Origin: Candidatus Mediterraneibacter gallistercoris
GTDB lineage: Bacteria; Bacillota_A; Clostridia; Lachnospirales; Lachnospiraceae
Assembly: GCA_019119745.1 (NCBI GenBank)
Contig: DWWI01000021.1
Span: 1 to 10,986 of the forward strand
DNA: 10,986 nucleotides
Reading direction: 5' to 3'
This document shows, piece by piece, positions 1 through 7,142 of the stretch (positions are counted from its first letter, which is position 1; every line of letters begins with the position of its first letter). The notes under the pieces were generated by a model. The model was not told the origin of the DNA. It searched no databases and worked only from the letters and a program-made list of their open reading frames with translations. A program made the translations under genes and the position numbers.

Positions 1-174
1 TCCGCACAGAATTGCAATAGCAATCCTCCTTCTCCTCTTCAGCCGTTCTCTCTTGCGGCGCATCCGCTCTTCACGGCTTATCGGCCTGCGCTGCTGCGTT
101 CCCTTTTCCGGTCCCGGTGTCTGCCCTCTGCCGGACTGCATGTTTCTTCCTCTCTGGTCTTCCCCCTGATTCAT
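1..174 (-). CDS. N-terminus of probable membrane-anchored or secreted protein (partial)
   Basis: Only the first 58 codons are inside the window and the frame is open to the left edge. It starts with ATG at 174, preceded by GAGAGGTGA at a good distance, which supports the start. The visible protein is a polar, Gly/Gln/Arg-rich cytoplasmic tail followed by a very basic stretch (residues about 34-50, nearly all Arg, Lys and Glu) and then the start of a hydrophobic segment (IAIAILCG). This is the usual look of a single-pass signal anchor on cell-wall enzymes and secreted hydrolases in Clostridia, but nothing here identifies the family. It lies 148 bases downstream of a VanS-like kinase on the same strand, with its own candidate promoter, so it could be a target of that system (inference from position). 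The gene is too incomplete to name. Confidence 0.7.
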   Translation of the reverse strand, partial: MNQGEDQRGRNMQSGRGQTPGPEKGTQQRRPISREERMRRKRERLKRRRRIAIAILCG

Positions 175-242
175 CTTAAGTCACCTCTCAAATCATCCCT
201 TTTTCGTATAAAATCCGCTTTTTTAAGCTTTAAACTGATTTT

Positions 243-271
243 ATGGTATCACCTGAAGAGGACTTTTGCAA
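243..271 (-). promoter_or_regulatory. Candidate sigma-A promoter for the left-edge gene
   Basis: Read on the minus strand, a -35 box TTGCAA (266-271) is 17 bases from TACCAT (243-248). The -10 is preceded by TGA, giving an extended -10 (TGnTACCAT). Transcription would begin near 236 and leave a leader of about 60 bases before the ATG at 174. The -10 matches consensus at only 4 of 6 positions, so this is a moderate call. Confidence 0.4.
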
Positions 272-286
272 CTGCGGGCAGCAAGA

Positions 287-308
287 AACGCCCGGTTTCC
301 CGGACGTT
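287..308 (-). terminator. Hairpin after the histidine kinase gene, weak terminator
   Basis: Nine-base arms AACGTCCGG and CCGGGCGTT (one G-T wobble) close a GAAA tetraloop, 14 bases downstream of the kinase stop codon. The following minus-strand bases are TTCTTGC, which is only a poor U tract. It probably reduces read-through from the two-component genes into the left-edge gene rather than ending transcription completely. Confidence 0.45.
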
Positions 309-322
309 CCTTCTGTTATGCC

Positions 323-2923
323 TTATGCTGTTCTGCTGTAAACCCGTTCAAACTGTATATTCACACGGAACAGATCACCATCCAGATACAGTTCGAACTT
401 TCCTCCCTGCATCGTTGTAAGGCTCTTTGCGATAGACAAGCCCAGCCCGCTTCCTTCCGTGCTTCTCGAAATATCTCCCCTGATAAAACGCTCGGTCAGC
501 TCATCCGCTGAAATATTCAGCTGCTGCTCGGATACATTTTTTAAAGAGAAATTAACTTTATCTTCCGTCAGTATAAGATCCGCATAAACCCTTGTCCCGG
601 GCATTGCGTATTTTGCCGCATTTCCGAAAATATTCTCCAGAACCCGCCACATACGCCTGCCGTCCACATGGATGACTGCCGGTTCCTCAGGGAGATTAAG
701 CACCATGGTCAGATTGCGCGCGGCAAATTTTTCTGCCATCTCTCCCTCAGTCTGCTGTACCAGCTCCCTCAGATCCATATCCATATATTCCAGCGTTATA
801 TTGCCGCTGCTTACCTTGGATGCCTCCACAACATCTTCTGTCAGTGTCTTGAGCCTCTGCGCCTTTGCCTCAAGAATGTCGAGATAACCCCGGATTTTTT
901 CGTCATCAATATTAGAACGCTTCAGAATATCCACATAGTTGATGATCGAAGTCAGCGGAGTCTTGATATCGTGGGATACATTCGTGATCAGATCCGTTTT
1001 CAGTCTCTCGTTTCTCATGGCTTCATCCACGGCCTTATTAAGCCCGCTTCCGATATTATTGATCTTCTCCGCAATGTCCCGCTCTTCCCCGCGCAGCCAT
1101 TTCAGATCGATACGGTATTCCAGGTTGCCGCCCGATATCTCTTCAATTCCTTTTCTGATCCTGCTCTTCGCAACCGCTCCGCACATCACTGCCCATATGA
1201 CTGCCACATCCACAGCCACCGCCAGCACAAGAAACGGAACGTCCCTGAAAATGATTGCCAGCCACTGGATAAACATAAATCCCAGCACTGCGGCTGCGCT
1301 TTTCATCGTAATCGCCCGGGATTTCCACACCCTTCCGGCAGCCGTGATCAATGCACAGAGCAGACTTCCTTTCCAGAGAATCTTTGCCTTGATCCTCCGG
1401 ATCAGACTCACATAGCCGGCAAAGAAACAGAGGAAAGTGAACAGACCGTAGAAGAATAATCCCGCCAGATCCGCCAGATTTATAGCTGCTGTAAACAATG
1501 TCGAATAGACTACCGGAACTGTATCGGCGCCATAATATTCAACTGCTGTCGACACCTCCGGGAAGCTGCTAAATGTGGTAACTGTTCCAATCATGACACA
1601 CGTAACAAGTACCCACAGGCCAATCACCAGTCCAGCCGAAATTTCCGTCTTCCAATGGTCAAATACCGTCAGATGAAGATCTTCGCTTCCCGGCTTCTTT
1701 CCTGCCGTCACTGCAAGCCACACGGCCGATATGATGAAGAGTATGCCGCCTGCTATAAAGAGAATGAGCGCCCATCTCAAAAACGGTATGTTCTGGTTGT
1801 AATTTTCGCTACCCTCATAAAACTGATCCTGTATAGGGTATGAGGTATCTACCGATATAGCCAGGATGTTCTCCGAATTCCGGTTGGATTCATATGACCT
1901 TACCGTATCCCACTCACTGGATGCAGACAGATTCATATTTGTCTCAAAATCTTTCAGTCTGGGGTTGATGATCACATATTTTACAGAGTCTCCCGACTTC
2001 ATCTCCTCGATATGTTTCCCGACATCCGCATAGTCCGCGTAGTCTGCCCTGTTTGTGAATACCTGCTTTTTCTCCTTGTCTACATATAGATAGGTAAAGT
2101 TTGTATTGCCTTCTTCCAGATACTCCCATCCGGACTGGTAAGTCGTATAATCATCAAATATACCGCTCAGCACAAAGCTCAGACGGTCATATATTTCAGT
2201 CAGATTTCCATTCAGCTCCGGCGTATTATTCACGACCTCAAGAAGATTTTTCCCTCCCACAGGCGCATACTCTTCCTCAAGAGCCGACCCGAAGTTCCAG
2301 CAGTCCGTATAAATCTCTTTTCCGTCGGAATCCACGATCCTTACGCTGCCGTTATACCCCTCTTCTGCAGTTTTGTTAGAAAGATTATTTAAAAATTGCG
2401 CCTGCGTATGATATTCGTCATCGAACTCAGCCATAAGCTGCCCGCTTTCAAAAAGGGCAAGAAAGTCATCAAAATAATAGTAATAGTAAGTTCCATCTAC
2501 ATTCCGGCATACGATAACATTTTCATCGTATAAATCTTCACCTGTAGAATTATAATCTTCGCTCCAGCTGATCAGGTGATCCAGTCTGTACATTAATTTC
2601 CCATTTTCAATACTGCCGCCCTGTCCGGGATCGGCATACGCCATAATATCAATTTCCTTGCCAGGATCATATGCTCCGTCTGTCTCCATCAGATTCTTTA
2701 CCCGGAACATCCCGAAAGCTTCATACATAGCGCCTTCTACAGCCGAGTTGAAGTCCGGCGAATCCTCATAGGGCTCGTTTATCAGACTTGTAATCTGAGA
2801 CGGATCGATCGTTCCCGCATATGTGGCAGCCACCCCCAGCGAGGTAATAAACGCCGCGCCGCTTATAACACCGACCAGCAGGAGGATCACTTTCGTCAGG
2901 GTCCTTCTATACCATTGCTTCAT
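323..2923 (-). CDS. Membrane sensor histidine kinase, VanS/PhoR-like, with large extracellular region
   Basis: This is the sensor of a two-component system; it should autophosphorylate on His and pass the phosphate to the regulator encoded just upstream. At 866 residues it is roughly twice the size of a simple VanS. Order of parts: a membrane segment at about 11-34; a long Asp/Tyr/Asn-rich extracytoplasmic region, about 35-383; further membrane segments near 384-406, 428-450, 484-508, 546-558 and 562-584; a HAMP-like linker, about 585-640; the HisKA domain with the H box NVSHDIKTPLTS (phosphoacceptor H651); and a HATPase_c domain with an N box (ENIFGNAAKYA, 763-773), an F box near F813 and the G box GSGLGLSIAKSL (824-835). 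All catalytic boxes look intact. The start ATG at 2923 has TAGGAAAA just upstream, and this overlaps the regulator's stop codon, so the two genes are translationally close. The ligand is unknown; the extracellular region resembles no domain I can name. Confidence 0.93.
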   Translation of the reverse strand: MKQWYRRTLTKVILLLVGVISGAAFITSLGVAATYAGTIDPSQITSLINEPYEDSPDFNSAVEGAMYEAFGMFRVKNLMETDGAYDPGKEIDIMAYADPGQGGSIENGKLMYRLDHLISWSEDYNSTGEDLYDENVIVCRNVDGTYYYYYFDDFLALFESGQLMAEFDDEYHTQAQFLNNLSNKTAEEGYNGSVRIVDSDGKEIYTDCWNFGSALEEEYAPVGGKNLLEVVNNTPELNGNLTEIYDRLSFVLSGIFDDYTTYQSGWEYLEEGNTNFTYLYVDKEKKQVFTNRADYADYADVGKHIEEMKSGDSVKYVIINPRLKDFETNMNLSASSEWDTVRSYESNRNSENILAISVDTSYPIQDQFYEGSENYNQNIPFLRWALILFIAGGILFIISAVWLAVTAGKKPGSEDLHLTVFDHWKTEISAGLVIGLWVLVTCVMIGTVTTFSSFPEVSTAVEYYGADTVPVVYSTLFTAAINLADLAGLFFYGLFTFLCFFAGYVSLIRRIKAKILWKGSLLCALITAAGRVWKSRAITMKSAAAVLGFMFIQWLAIIFRDVPFLVLAVAVDVAVIWAVMCGAVAKSRIRKGIEEISGGNLEYRIDLKWLRGEERDIAEKINNIGSGLNKAVDEAMRNERLKTDLITNVSHDIKTPLTSIINYVDILKRSNIDDEKIRGYLDILEAKAQRLKTLTEDVVEASKVSSGNITLEYMDMDLRELVQQTEGEMAEKFAARNLTMVLNLPEEPAVIHVDGRRMWRVLENIFGNAAKYAMPGTRVYADLILTEDKVNFSLKNVSEQQLNISADELTERFIRGDISRSTEGSGLGLSIAKSLTTMQGGKFELYLDGDLFRVNIQFERVYSRTA

Positions 2924-2931
2924 ATATTTTC

Positions 2932-3630
2932 CTATATTCCTTTCTCAATCTTGTAACCGACTCCCCACACTACCTTCAGATATCTGGGGTCTTTGGGATT
3001 AATCTCAATCTTCTCTCTTATATGACGGATATGCACGGCAACCGTATTATCCGCACCGATGGCTTCTTCATTCCAGATTGATTCATAAATCTGACTGATA
3101 GAGAAGACACGGCCCTGATTCTTCATGAGCAGGAGCAGGATATTATACTCGATCGGAGTAAGTTTCACCGGCTCGCCGTCTACCGTCACTTCTTTTAAGT
3201 CATCATTGATCTTCAGGCCGCCCACCTCGTAGATCTTCTCCTTCTCTCCCTGTCCGGAACCGCCCAGCTGATTGTACCTTCTAAGCTGGGATTTCACTCT
3301 TGCTACAAGCTCCAGCGGACTAAACGGCTTCGTTACATAATCGTCCGCGCCTACGTTGAGCCCCAGTATTTTATCCGCGTCCTCTGACTTCGCCGAGAGA
3401 ATAATGATCGGGATACTGTTCTTCTCCCGGATCTTAAGCGTGGCACGAATCCCGTCCAGACGCGGCATCATCACATCGATGATCAGCAGATTGATCTTCT
3501 CCTTCTCAAGGATGTTGAGCGCCTCGATCCCGTCGTACGCTTTCAGAATATGATATCCCTCCTGGGACAGATATATCTCAATTGCCTCCACAATTTCTTT
3601 GTCGTCGTCACACACAAGTATGTTGTACAT
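2932..3630 (-). CDS. OmpR/PhoB-family response regulator
   Basis: This is the DNA-binding partner of the adjacent histidine kinase. It has 232 residues, the normal size for the family. The receiver domain (about 1-118) has the acidic cluster D8-D10, the phosphoacceptor D52 in IIDVMMP, S79 in the conserved Thr/Ser position and K101 in the KPF motif. A Gly/Gln/Glu-rich linker (about 121-132) leads to a winged-helix domain (about 134-229) with the typical LTPIEYNILLLL and NTVAVHIRHIREKI segments. I chose ATG at 3630: AAGGGG sits 8 bases upstream, whereas the GTG at 3639 lies inside this ribosome binding site. The kinase gene begins 8 bases after the stop, so the two form one operon. A promoter is visible upstream. 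The DNA target is not known. Confidence 0.95.
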   Translation of the reverse strand: MYNILVCDDDKEIVEAIEIYLSQEGYHILKAYDGIEALNILEKEKINLLIIDVMMPRLDGIRATLKIREKNSIPIIILSAKSEDADKILGLNVGADDYVTKPFSPLELVARVKSQLRRYNQLGGSGQGEKEKIYEVGGLKINDDLKEVTVDGEPVKLTPIEYNILLLLMKNQGRVFSISQIYESIWNEEAIGADNTVAVHIRHIREKIEINPKDPRYLKVVWGVGYKIEKGI

Positions 3631-3703
3631 TATGATCACCCCTTCGTCTCTCTTAAATACTCCGGCTCCTCCTCTTTGACTGAATCATGAGGAGTCCATC
3701 TAT

Positions 3704-3731
3704 AGTATACATGATAAGATTGATTTTTTAA
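3704..3731 (-). promoter_or_regulatory. Candidate promoter of the two-component operon
   Basis: On the minus strand a perfect-looking -10, TATACT (3704-3709), lies 16 bases from TTAAAA (3726-3731; 4 of 6 consensus matches). Transcription would begin near 3697, giving a leader of about 67 bases. The weak -35 suggests help from an activator, and self-activation by the regulator is common in this family. The 12-mer TAAGATTTTCAT occurs just upstream at 3741-3752. Confidence 0.5.
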
Positions 3732-3771
3732 GAGGTGAGAATGAAAATCTTATGATTTCCTTAACTTAATA

Positions 3772-3814
3772 ATAGATCGGAACGTTTCCTGTTTTACGAA
3801 ACATTCCGATCTAT
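3772..3814 (-). terminator. Long hairpin after xylB, probable terminator
   Basis: Seventeen-base arms (3772-3788 and 3798-3814) pair with a single G-T wobble around a 9-base loop. The hairpin lies 27 bases past the xylB stop codon. The minus-strand bases after it are TATTATTAAG, so the U tract is poor, but the position and the stem length favour a transcript end for the sugar operon. It also separates that operon from the promoter of the two-component genes. Confidence 0.6.
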
Positions 3815-3841
3815 ATATGGTAAATCATATTTGTTATGTAT

Positions 3842-5299
3842 TTAAAACATCCCTTTGAGCGCCGGATAGAATTTTCTGAATTTCTGGTACTTCTCCTCAT
3901 ACTTCTGTACCAGCTCCGCATCCGGCTCTTCAGTCTTCACGACTTTTACCAGCTTCTTCGCCGCCTCTTCTACCGAGGAATATACTCCGCATCCGACCGC
4001 GGCGAGAATCGCCGCGCCGTATCCCGGCCCTTCTTCGCTCTCAATGATATCCACTTTCATGTTCATCACATTGGCGATGATCTTACGCCACAGCGGACTC
4101 TTCGCTCCGCCGCCGCAGATCTTCGTTCTCTGCGGATTCACACCGATACTCCGCGCCACTTCAAGGGAATCTCTCAGGCCGAACGCCACGCCCTCGAGAA
4201 CAGCAAGCGTCATATCCTCACGGGTTGTATCCATGCTCATTCCGATGAATGCAGCTCTCGCATCCGGATCATTATGCGGCGAACGTTCCCCCATCAGATA
4301 CGGCAGATAGAATACATGGTTCTCGCCAAGTCCGGTAATACCCGACTGCTCTCCTGCATAATCTTTCGTCTTCAAGATTTCATCCATCCACCATTTATTG
4401 CAGGATGCCGCGCTGAGCATACATCCCATAAGGTGATAATTTCCATCCGCATGGGCAAATGAGTGAAGGGCGTTATGCTCATCCACACCGAACTTCTCGC
4501 TGGAAATAAAAAGTGTCCCTGATGTTCCAAGGGAAATATTGCAACCGCCGTCGCCTACTGTCGCAGTTCCGACAGCCGCCGCCGCGTTGTCCCCTGCTCC
4601 CGCAATCACCTTTACATCCGGGGATAAACCGAGCTCTTCCGCAACCTCCGGCTTCAGACAGCCAACCGGCTCCCAGCTTTCATATAGCTTTGGAAGCTGC
4701 TCTTCCGTAATACCGCAGATCTCCATCATTTCTGTTGACCAGCACTTGTGCTCTACATCAAGGAGCAGCATGCCTGATGCATCCGAATATTCCGTGCAGA
4801 AACTTCCCGACAGCTTATATGCCAGATAATCCTTCGGCAGCATGATCTTCACAATTCTGGAGAAATTATCTGGCTCGTTCTCTTTCATCCATAGAATTTT
4901 CGGGGCAGTGAATCCGGCAAAAGCGATATTTGCAGTGTATTTAGAAAGTTTTTCCTTTCCTATAGTATTATTCAGATACTCAACCTGTTTTCCCGTCCGG
5001 CCGTCATTCCACAAGATCGCCGGACGAATCACATTGTCATCCCGATCCAGCGCGACCAGTCCATGCATCTGCCCGCCGAAGCTGATGCCCTTTACCTGAC
5101 TCTTATCACATTCTGCAGTGAGTTCCTTCAGACCTGCCATACTCTGCTCAAGCCAGTCCTCAGGCTTCTGCTCCGACCATCCCGGATGCGGAAAATAGAG
5201 CGGATATTCCTTTGATACAATCTTATGGATCTTCCCGTTCTCATCCATCAACAGAAGCTTGACTGCGGATGTGCCAAGATCCACGCCGATAAAAAACAT
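3842..5299 (-). CDS. xylB: Xylulokinase (FGGY family carbohydrate kinase)
   Basis: The enzyme phosphorylates D-xylulose with ATP to D-xylulose 5-phosphate, which enters the pentose phosphate pathway. It has 485 residues, the normal size. Seen in order: the N-terminal ATP-site motif GVDLGTSAVK (D7), the XylB-type substrate motif GQMHG (76-80), WNDGR (97-101), the probable catalytic base D237 in GAGDNAA, the phosphate-binding LGTSG (257-261), GERSPHNDP (337-345) and the C-terminal FGGY motif GGGAKSPLWRK (396-406). The QMHG and WNDGR motifs favour xylulokinase over ribulokinase, rhamnulokinase or glycerol kinase. I chose the ATG at 5299 because AAGGAGG sits 7 bases upstream; the reading frame stays open for 52 codons further upstream, but that extension runs through a palindromic repeat and has no homology-like features. 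The gene is last in a cluster with an isomerase and a cupin protein, but separated from them by a 249-base gap. Related FGGY kinases may accept other ketoses, so the substrate is not certain. Confidence 0.93.
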   Translation of the reverse strand: MFFIGVDLGTSAVKLLLMDENGKIHKIVSKEYPLYFPHPGWSEQKPEDWLEQSMAGLKELTAECDKSQVKGISFGGQMHGLVALDRDDNVIRPAILWNDGRTGKQVEYLNNTIGKEKLSKYTANIAFAGFTAPKILWMKENEPDNFSRIVKIMLPKDYLAYKLSGSFCTEYSDASGMLLLDVEHKCWSTEMMEICGITEEQLPKLYESWEPVGCLKPEVAEELGLSPDVKVIAGAGDNAAAAVGTATVGDGGCNISLGTSGTLFISSEKFGVDEHNALHSFAHADGNYHLMGCMLSAASCNKWWMDEILKTKDYAGEQSGITGLGENHVFYLPYLMGERSPHNDPDARAAFIGMSMDTTREDMTLAVLEGVAFGLRDSLEVARSIGVNPQRTKICGGGAKSPLWRKIIANVMNMKVDIIESEEGPGYGAAILAAVGCGVYSSVEEAAKKLVKVVKTEEPDAELVQKYEEKYQKFRKFYPALKGMF

Positions 5300-5315
5300 G
5301 TTATTTCCTCCTTCC

Positions 5316-5543
5316 GGGACGTAGTCAATTTCAATTTTACTCCGTCCCCATTCAAAAACAGTCCTGTCCCTTTTTTCATATTGCGGTGTCCCCACTGTAA
5401 TTTTGCACAAATCACATCCACAAATGCTTTGCATTATCGATAACAATTTGTACACTTTTCTACAGGGGACAGGGATATTTCAGAAAAGGGACAGGGCAAA
5501 TCGTAATCCGGGACGTAGTAAAACCGGATTTTACTACGTCCCC
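5316..5543. repeat. Palindromic REP/MITE-like element between isomerase and xylB genes
   Basis: Most of this intergenic gap is one nested inverted-repeat structure. At its right end a perfect 14-base stem (5510-5523 with 5529-5542, GGGACGTAGTAAAA, loop CCGGA) begins 6 bases after the isomerase stop. At its left end an imperfect copy of the same hairpin (5316-5348, GGGACGTAGT ... CCGTCCC) ends just before the xylB ribosome binding site. Inside lie two facing arms, 5363-5399 and 5461-5495, which are imperfect inverted copies built on CCTGTCCCTTTT and TGTCCCC. The centre (about 5400-5460) is AT-rich. Repeats with GGGAC/GTCCC ends resemble the palindromic units mobilised by REP-associated (Y1) transposases. 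No transposase is in the window and no clear target duplication is visible. Confidence 0.6.
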
Positions 5544-5548
5544 GATAA

Positions 5549-7033
5549 TTATCTCCACGGGTTCTCTGTCGGATATCTCACTCCTGCCGGCTGGTTATAT
5601 CCTATCTCTTCTACCGGAACGCCAATATATTTGAATACTTCGAACAGTTCTTTTCCGTAATGCCCGAACGCAACAGCGCCGTGATGCGGATAGTTCTTCT
5701 CTATCAGCACGTGGCGGTAGAATCTTCCCATCTCCGGAATTGCGAATACGCCGATAGATCCGAAGGATCTGGATGCGACAGGAAGTATCTCTCCCTGTGC
5801 CACGTATGCGCGCAGTTTATTGTCCGATGTGCTCTGCAGACGGTAGAATGTAATATCGCCCGGTTTAATATCTCCTTCAAGTGTTCCCTGTGTCACTTCT
5901 TCCGGCAGTGAACGTGCCATGATGAGCTGATACTTCATTTCACAGGAAGTCAGTTTTCCTGACGCTGTATTTCCGCAGTGGAATCCCATAAATGTATCTT
6001 TCTGTGTGTACGGGAATCTGCCCTCAATACTCTCCTTATACATATCAGCCGGAACTGTATTGTTGATGTCCAGAAGTGTAACTGCGTCCTGGCTTACCAC
6101 CGTTCCGATGAACTCACTTAAGCATCCGTAAATATCCACCTCGCAGGATACCGGAATTCCCTGAGCTGTCAGGCGGCTGTTCACATAACACGGAACGAAT
6201 CCGAACTGTGTCTGAAATGCCGGCCAGCATTTTCCTGCAATCGCCACATATTTGCGGTAGCCTCTGTGATCCTCGATCCAGTCTTTCAGCGTCAGTTCAT
6301 ACTGAGCCAGTTTTGTAAGGATCTCCGGTTTCTTATTTCCCGCTCCGAGTTCTTCTTCCATCTCTTTTACAACAGCCGGGATTCTTTCATCACCTTCGTG
6401 CTTATTAAATGCCTCGAACAGATCCAGCTCGGAGTTCTCTTCAATCTCAACACCGATATTGTAAAGCTGCTGGATCGGTGCATTACACGCGAGGAAGTTA
6501 AGCGGTCTCGGGCCGAAGCTGATAATCTTCAGATTATTAAGACCTACGACAGCCCTTGCGATCGGCTCAAACTCATGGATCATATCAGCACATTCTTCAG
6601 CCGTGCCAACCGGATATTCCGGTATATATGCTTTTACATTGCGCAGTTTCAGGTTATAACTTGCATTGAGCATACCGCAGTACGCATCGCCGCGTCCCTG
6701 TACAAGATCGTTCTGTGTTTCCTCTGCTGCCGCCACAAACATTTTAGGGCCATCAAAATGTTTCGCAAGCAATGTTTCAGATATCTCCGGTCCGAAGTTT
6801 CCAAGGTATACGACAAGCGCATTACACCCTGCCTTTTTGATATCTTCAAGTGCCTGTACCATATGGATCTCACTCTCCACTATACAGATCGGGCACTCAT
6901 AAACCGTACCTTTTCCGTATTTCTTCTCATACGCATCGATCAGCGCTTTTCTTCTGTTAACGGACAGGCTCTCCGGGAAACAGTCGCGGCTTACTGCGAC
7001 AACTCCGATTTTCAGTTCTGGCATGTTGTTCAT
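5549..7033 (-). CDS. L-fucose/L-arabinose isomerase family protein (COG2407 type)
   Basis: This is a probable metal-dependent aldose-ketose isomerase. It has 494 residues, shorter than E. coli FucI (591) and like the COG2407 relatives. The N-terminal half (about 8-170) has the alternating strand/helix pattern of the sugar-binding domains (KIGVVAVSRDCFPESLS, ALVVYLGNFGPE). In the C-terminal half E298 (SCEVDIYG) and D322 (TLLDINN) are 24 residues apart, the same spacing as the FucI Mn ligands E337 and D361, and a third ligand could be a His in NYPHHGAVAFGHYG (about 450-458). These residues are my assignment by pattern. The start at 7033 has AGAGGA 7 bases upstream; the ATG at 7024 has none. It follows the cupin gene by 109 bases and precedes xylB, so the ketose product probably goes to that kinase. 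Which sugar is used (D-xylose, D-lyxose, arabinose, fucose or other) cannot be told from the sequence. Confidence 0.85.
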   Translation of the reverse strand: MNNMPELKIGVVAVSRDCFPESLSVNRRKALIDAYEKKYGKGTVYECPICIVESEIHMVQALEDIKKAGCNALVVYLGNFGPEISETLLAKHFDGPKMFVAAAEETQNDLVQGRGDAYCGMLNASYNLKLRNVKAYIPEYPVGTAEECADMIHEFEPIARAVVGLNNLKIISFGPRPLNFLACNAPIQQLYNIGVEIEENSELDLFEAFNKHEGDERIPAVVKEMEEELGAGNKKPEILTKLAQYELTLKDWIEDHRGYRKYVAIAGKCWPAFQTQFGFVPCYVNSRLTAQGIPVSCEVDIYGCLSEFIGTVVSQDAVTLLDINNTVPADMYKESIEGRFPYTQKDTFMGFHCGNTASGKLTSCEMKYQLIMARSLPEEVTQGTLEGDIKPGDITFYRLQSTSDNKLRAYVAQGEILPVASRSFGSIGVFAIPEMGRFYRHVLIEKNYPHHGAVAFGHYGKELFEVFKYIGVPVEEIGYNQPAGVRYPTENPWR

Positions 7034-7099
7034 AGTTGATTCCTCTCTTTCTTTTTGCTGTCATTGCAGCATATTCTATTTGTTACAGGTTTCTTTATA

Positions 7100-7117
7100 T
7101 GTTACCGTATGATAACA
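7100..7117. promoter_or_regulatory. Dyad symmetry upstream of the isomerase gene
   Basis: TGTTACCGTATGATAACA is a near-perfect inverted repeat (7-base arms, one mismatch) in the 109-base gap between the cupin and isomerase genes. It could be an operator or a small RNA hairpin. It shares the GTTATC part with the TTATCGA motifs near the other sugar genes. A smaller hairpin (TGCTG/CAGCA) lies closer to the isomerase ribosome binding site. Confidence 0.25.
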
Positions 7118-7142
7118 GTCTCTTCTATCAGTACGTCCGGTC

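Noticed and set aside
668..1459. Open frame of 263 codons on the plus strand opposite the histidine kinase gene
   Set aside because: It is a shadow of the kinase coding frame, has no good ribosome binding site, and its His/Cys-rich translation shows no domain.
323..3630. Vancomycin-resistance cluster (vanRS with vanHAX)
   Set aside because: The regulator and kinase are only generally VanR/VanS-like; no ligase, dehydrogenase or dipeptidase gene is in the window.
3631..3639. GTG start for the response regulator
   Set aside because: The GTG is part of the AAGGGGTG ribosome binding site of the ATG at 3630.
5300..5455. 52-codon upstream extension of xylB
   Set aside because: It runs through the palindromic repeat, while the ATG at 5299 has a perfect ribosome binding site and gives the family's normal N-terminus.
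5510..5542. Ordinary intrinsic terminator of the isomerase gene
   Set aside because: The stem is perfect but no U tract follows on the minus strand, and its copy at the other end of the gap shows that it belongs to a repeat element.
5316..5543. CRISPR array
   Set aside because: The repeats are inverted and of unequal spacing, without regular spacers, and no cas gene is present.
6266..7039. Open frame of 257 codons on the plus strand opposite the isomerase gene
   Set aside because: It is a shadow of a well supported gene, and its composition is unlike the real proteins in the window.
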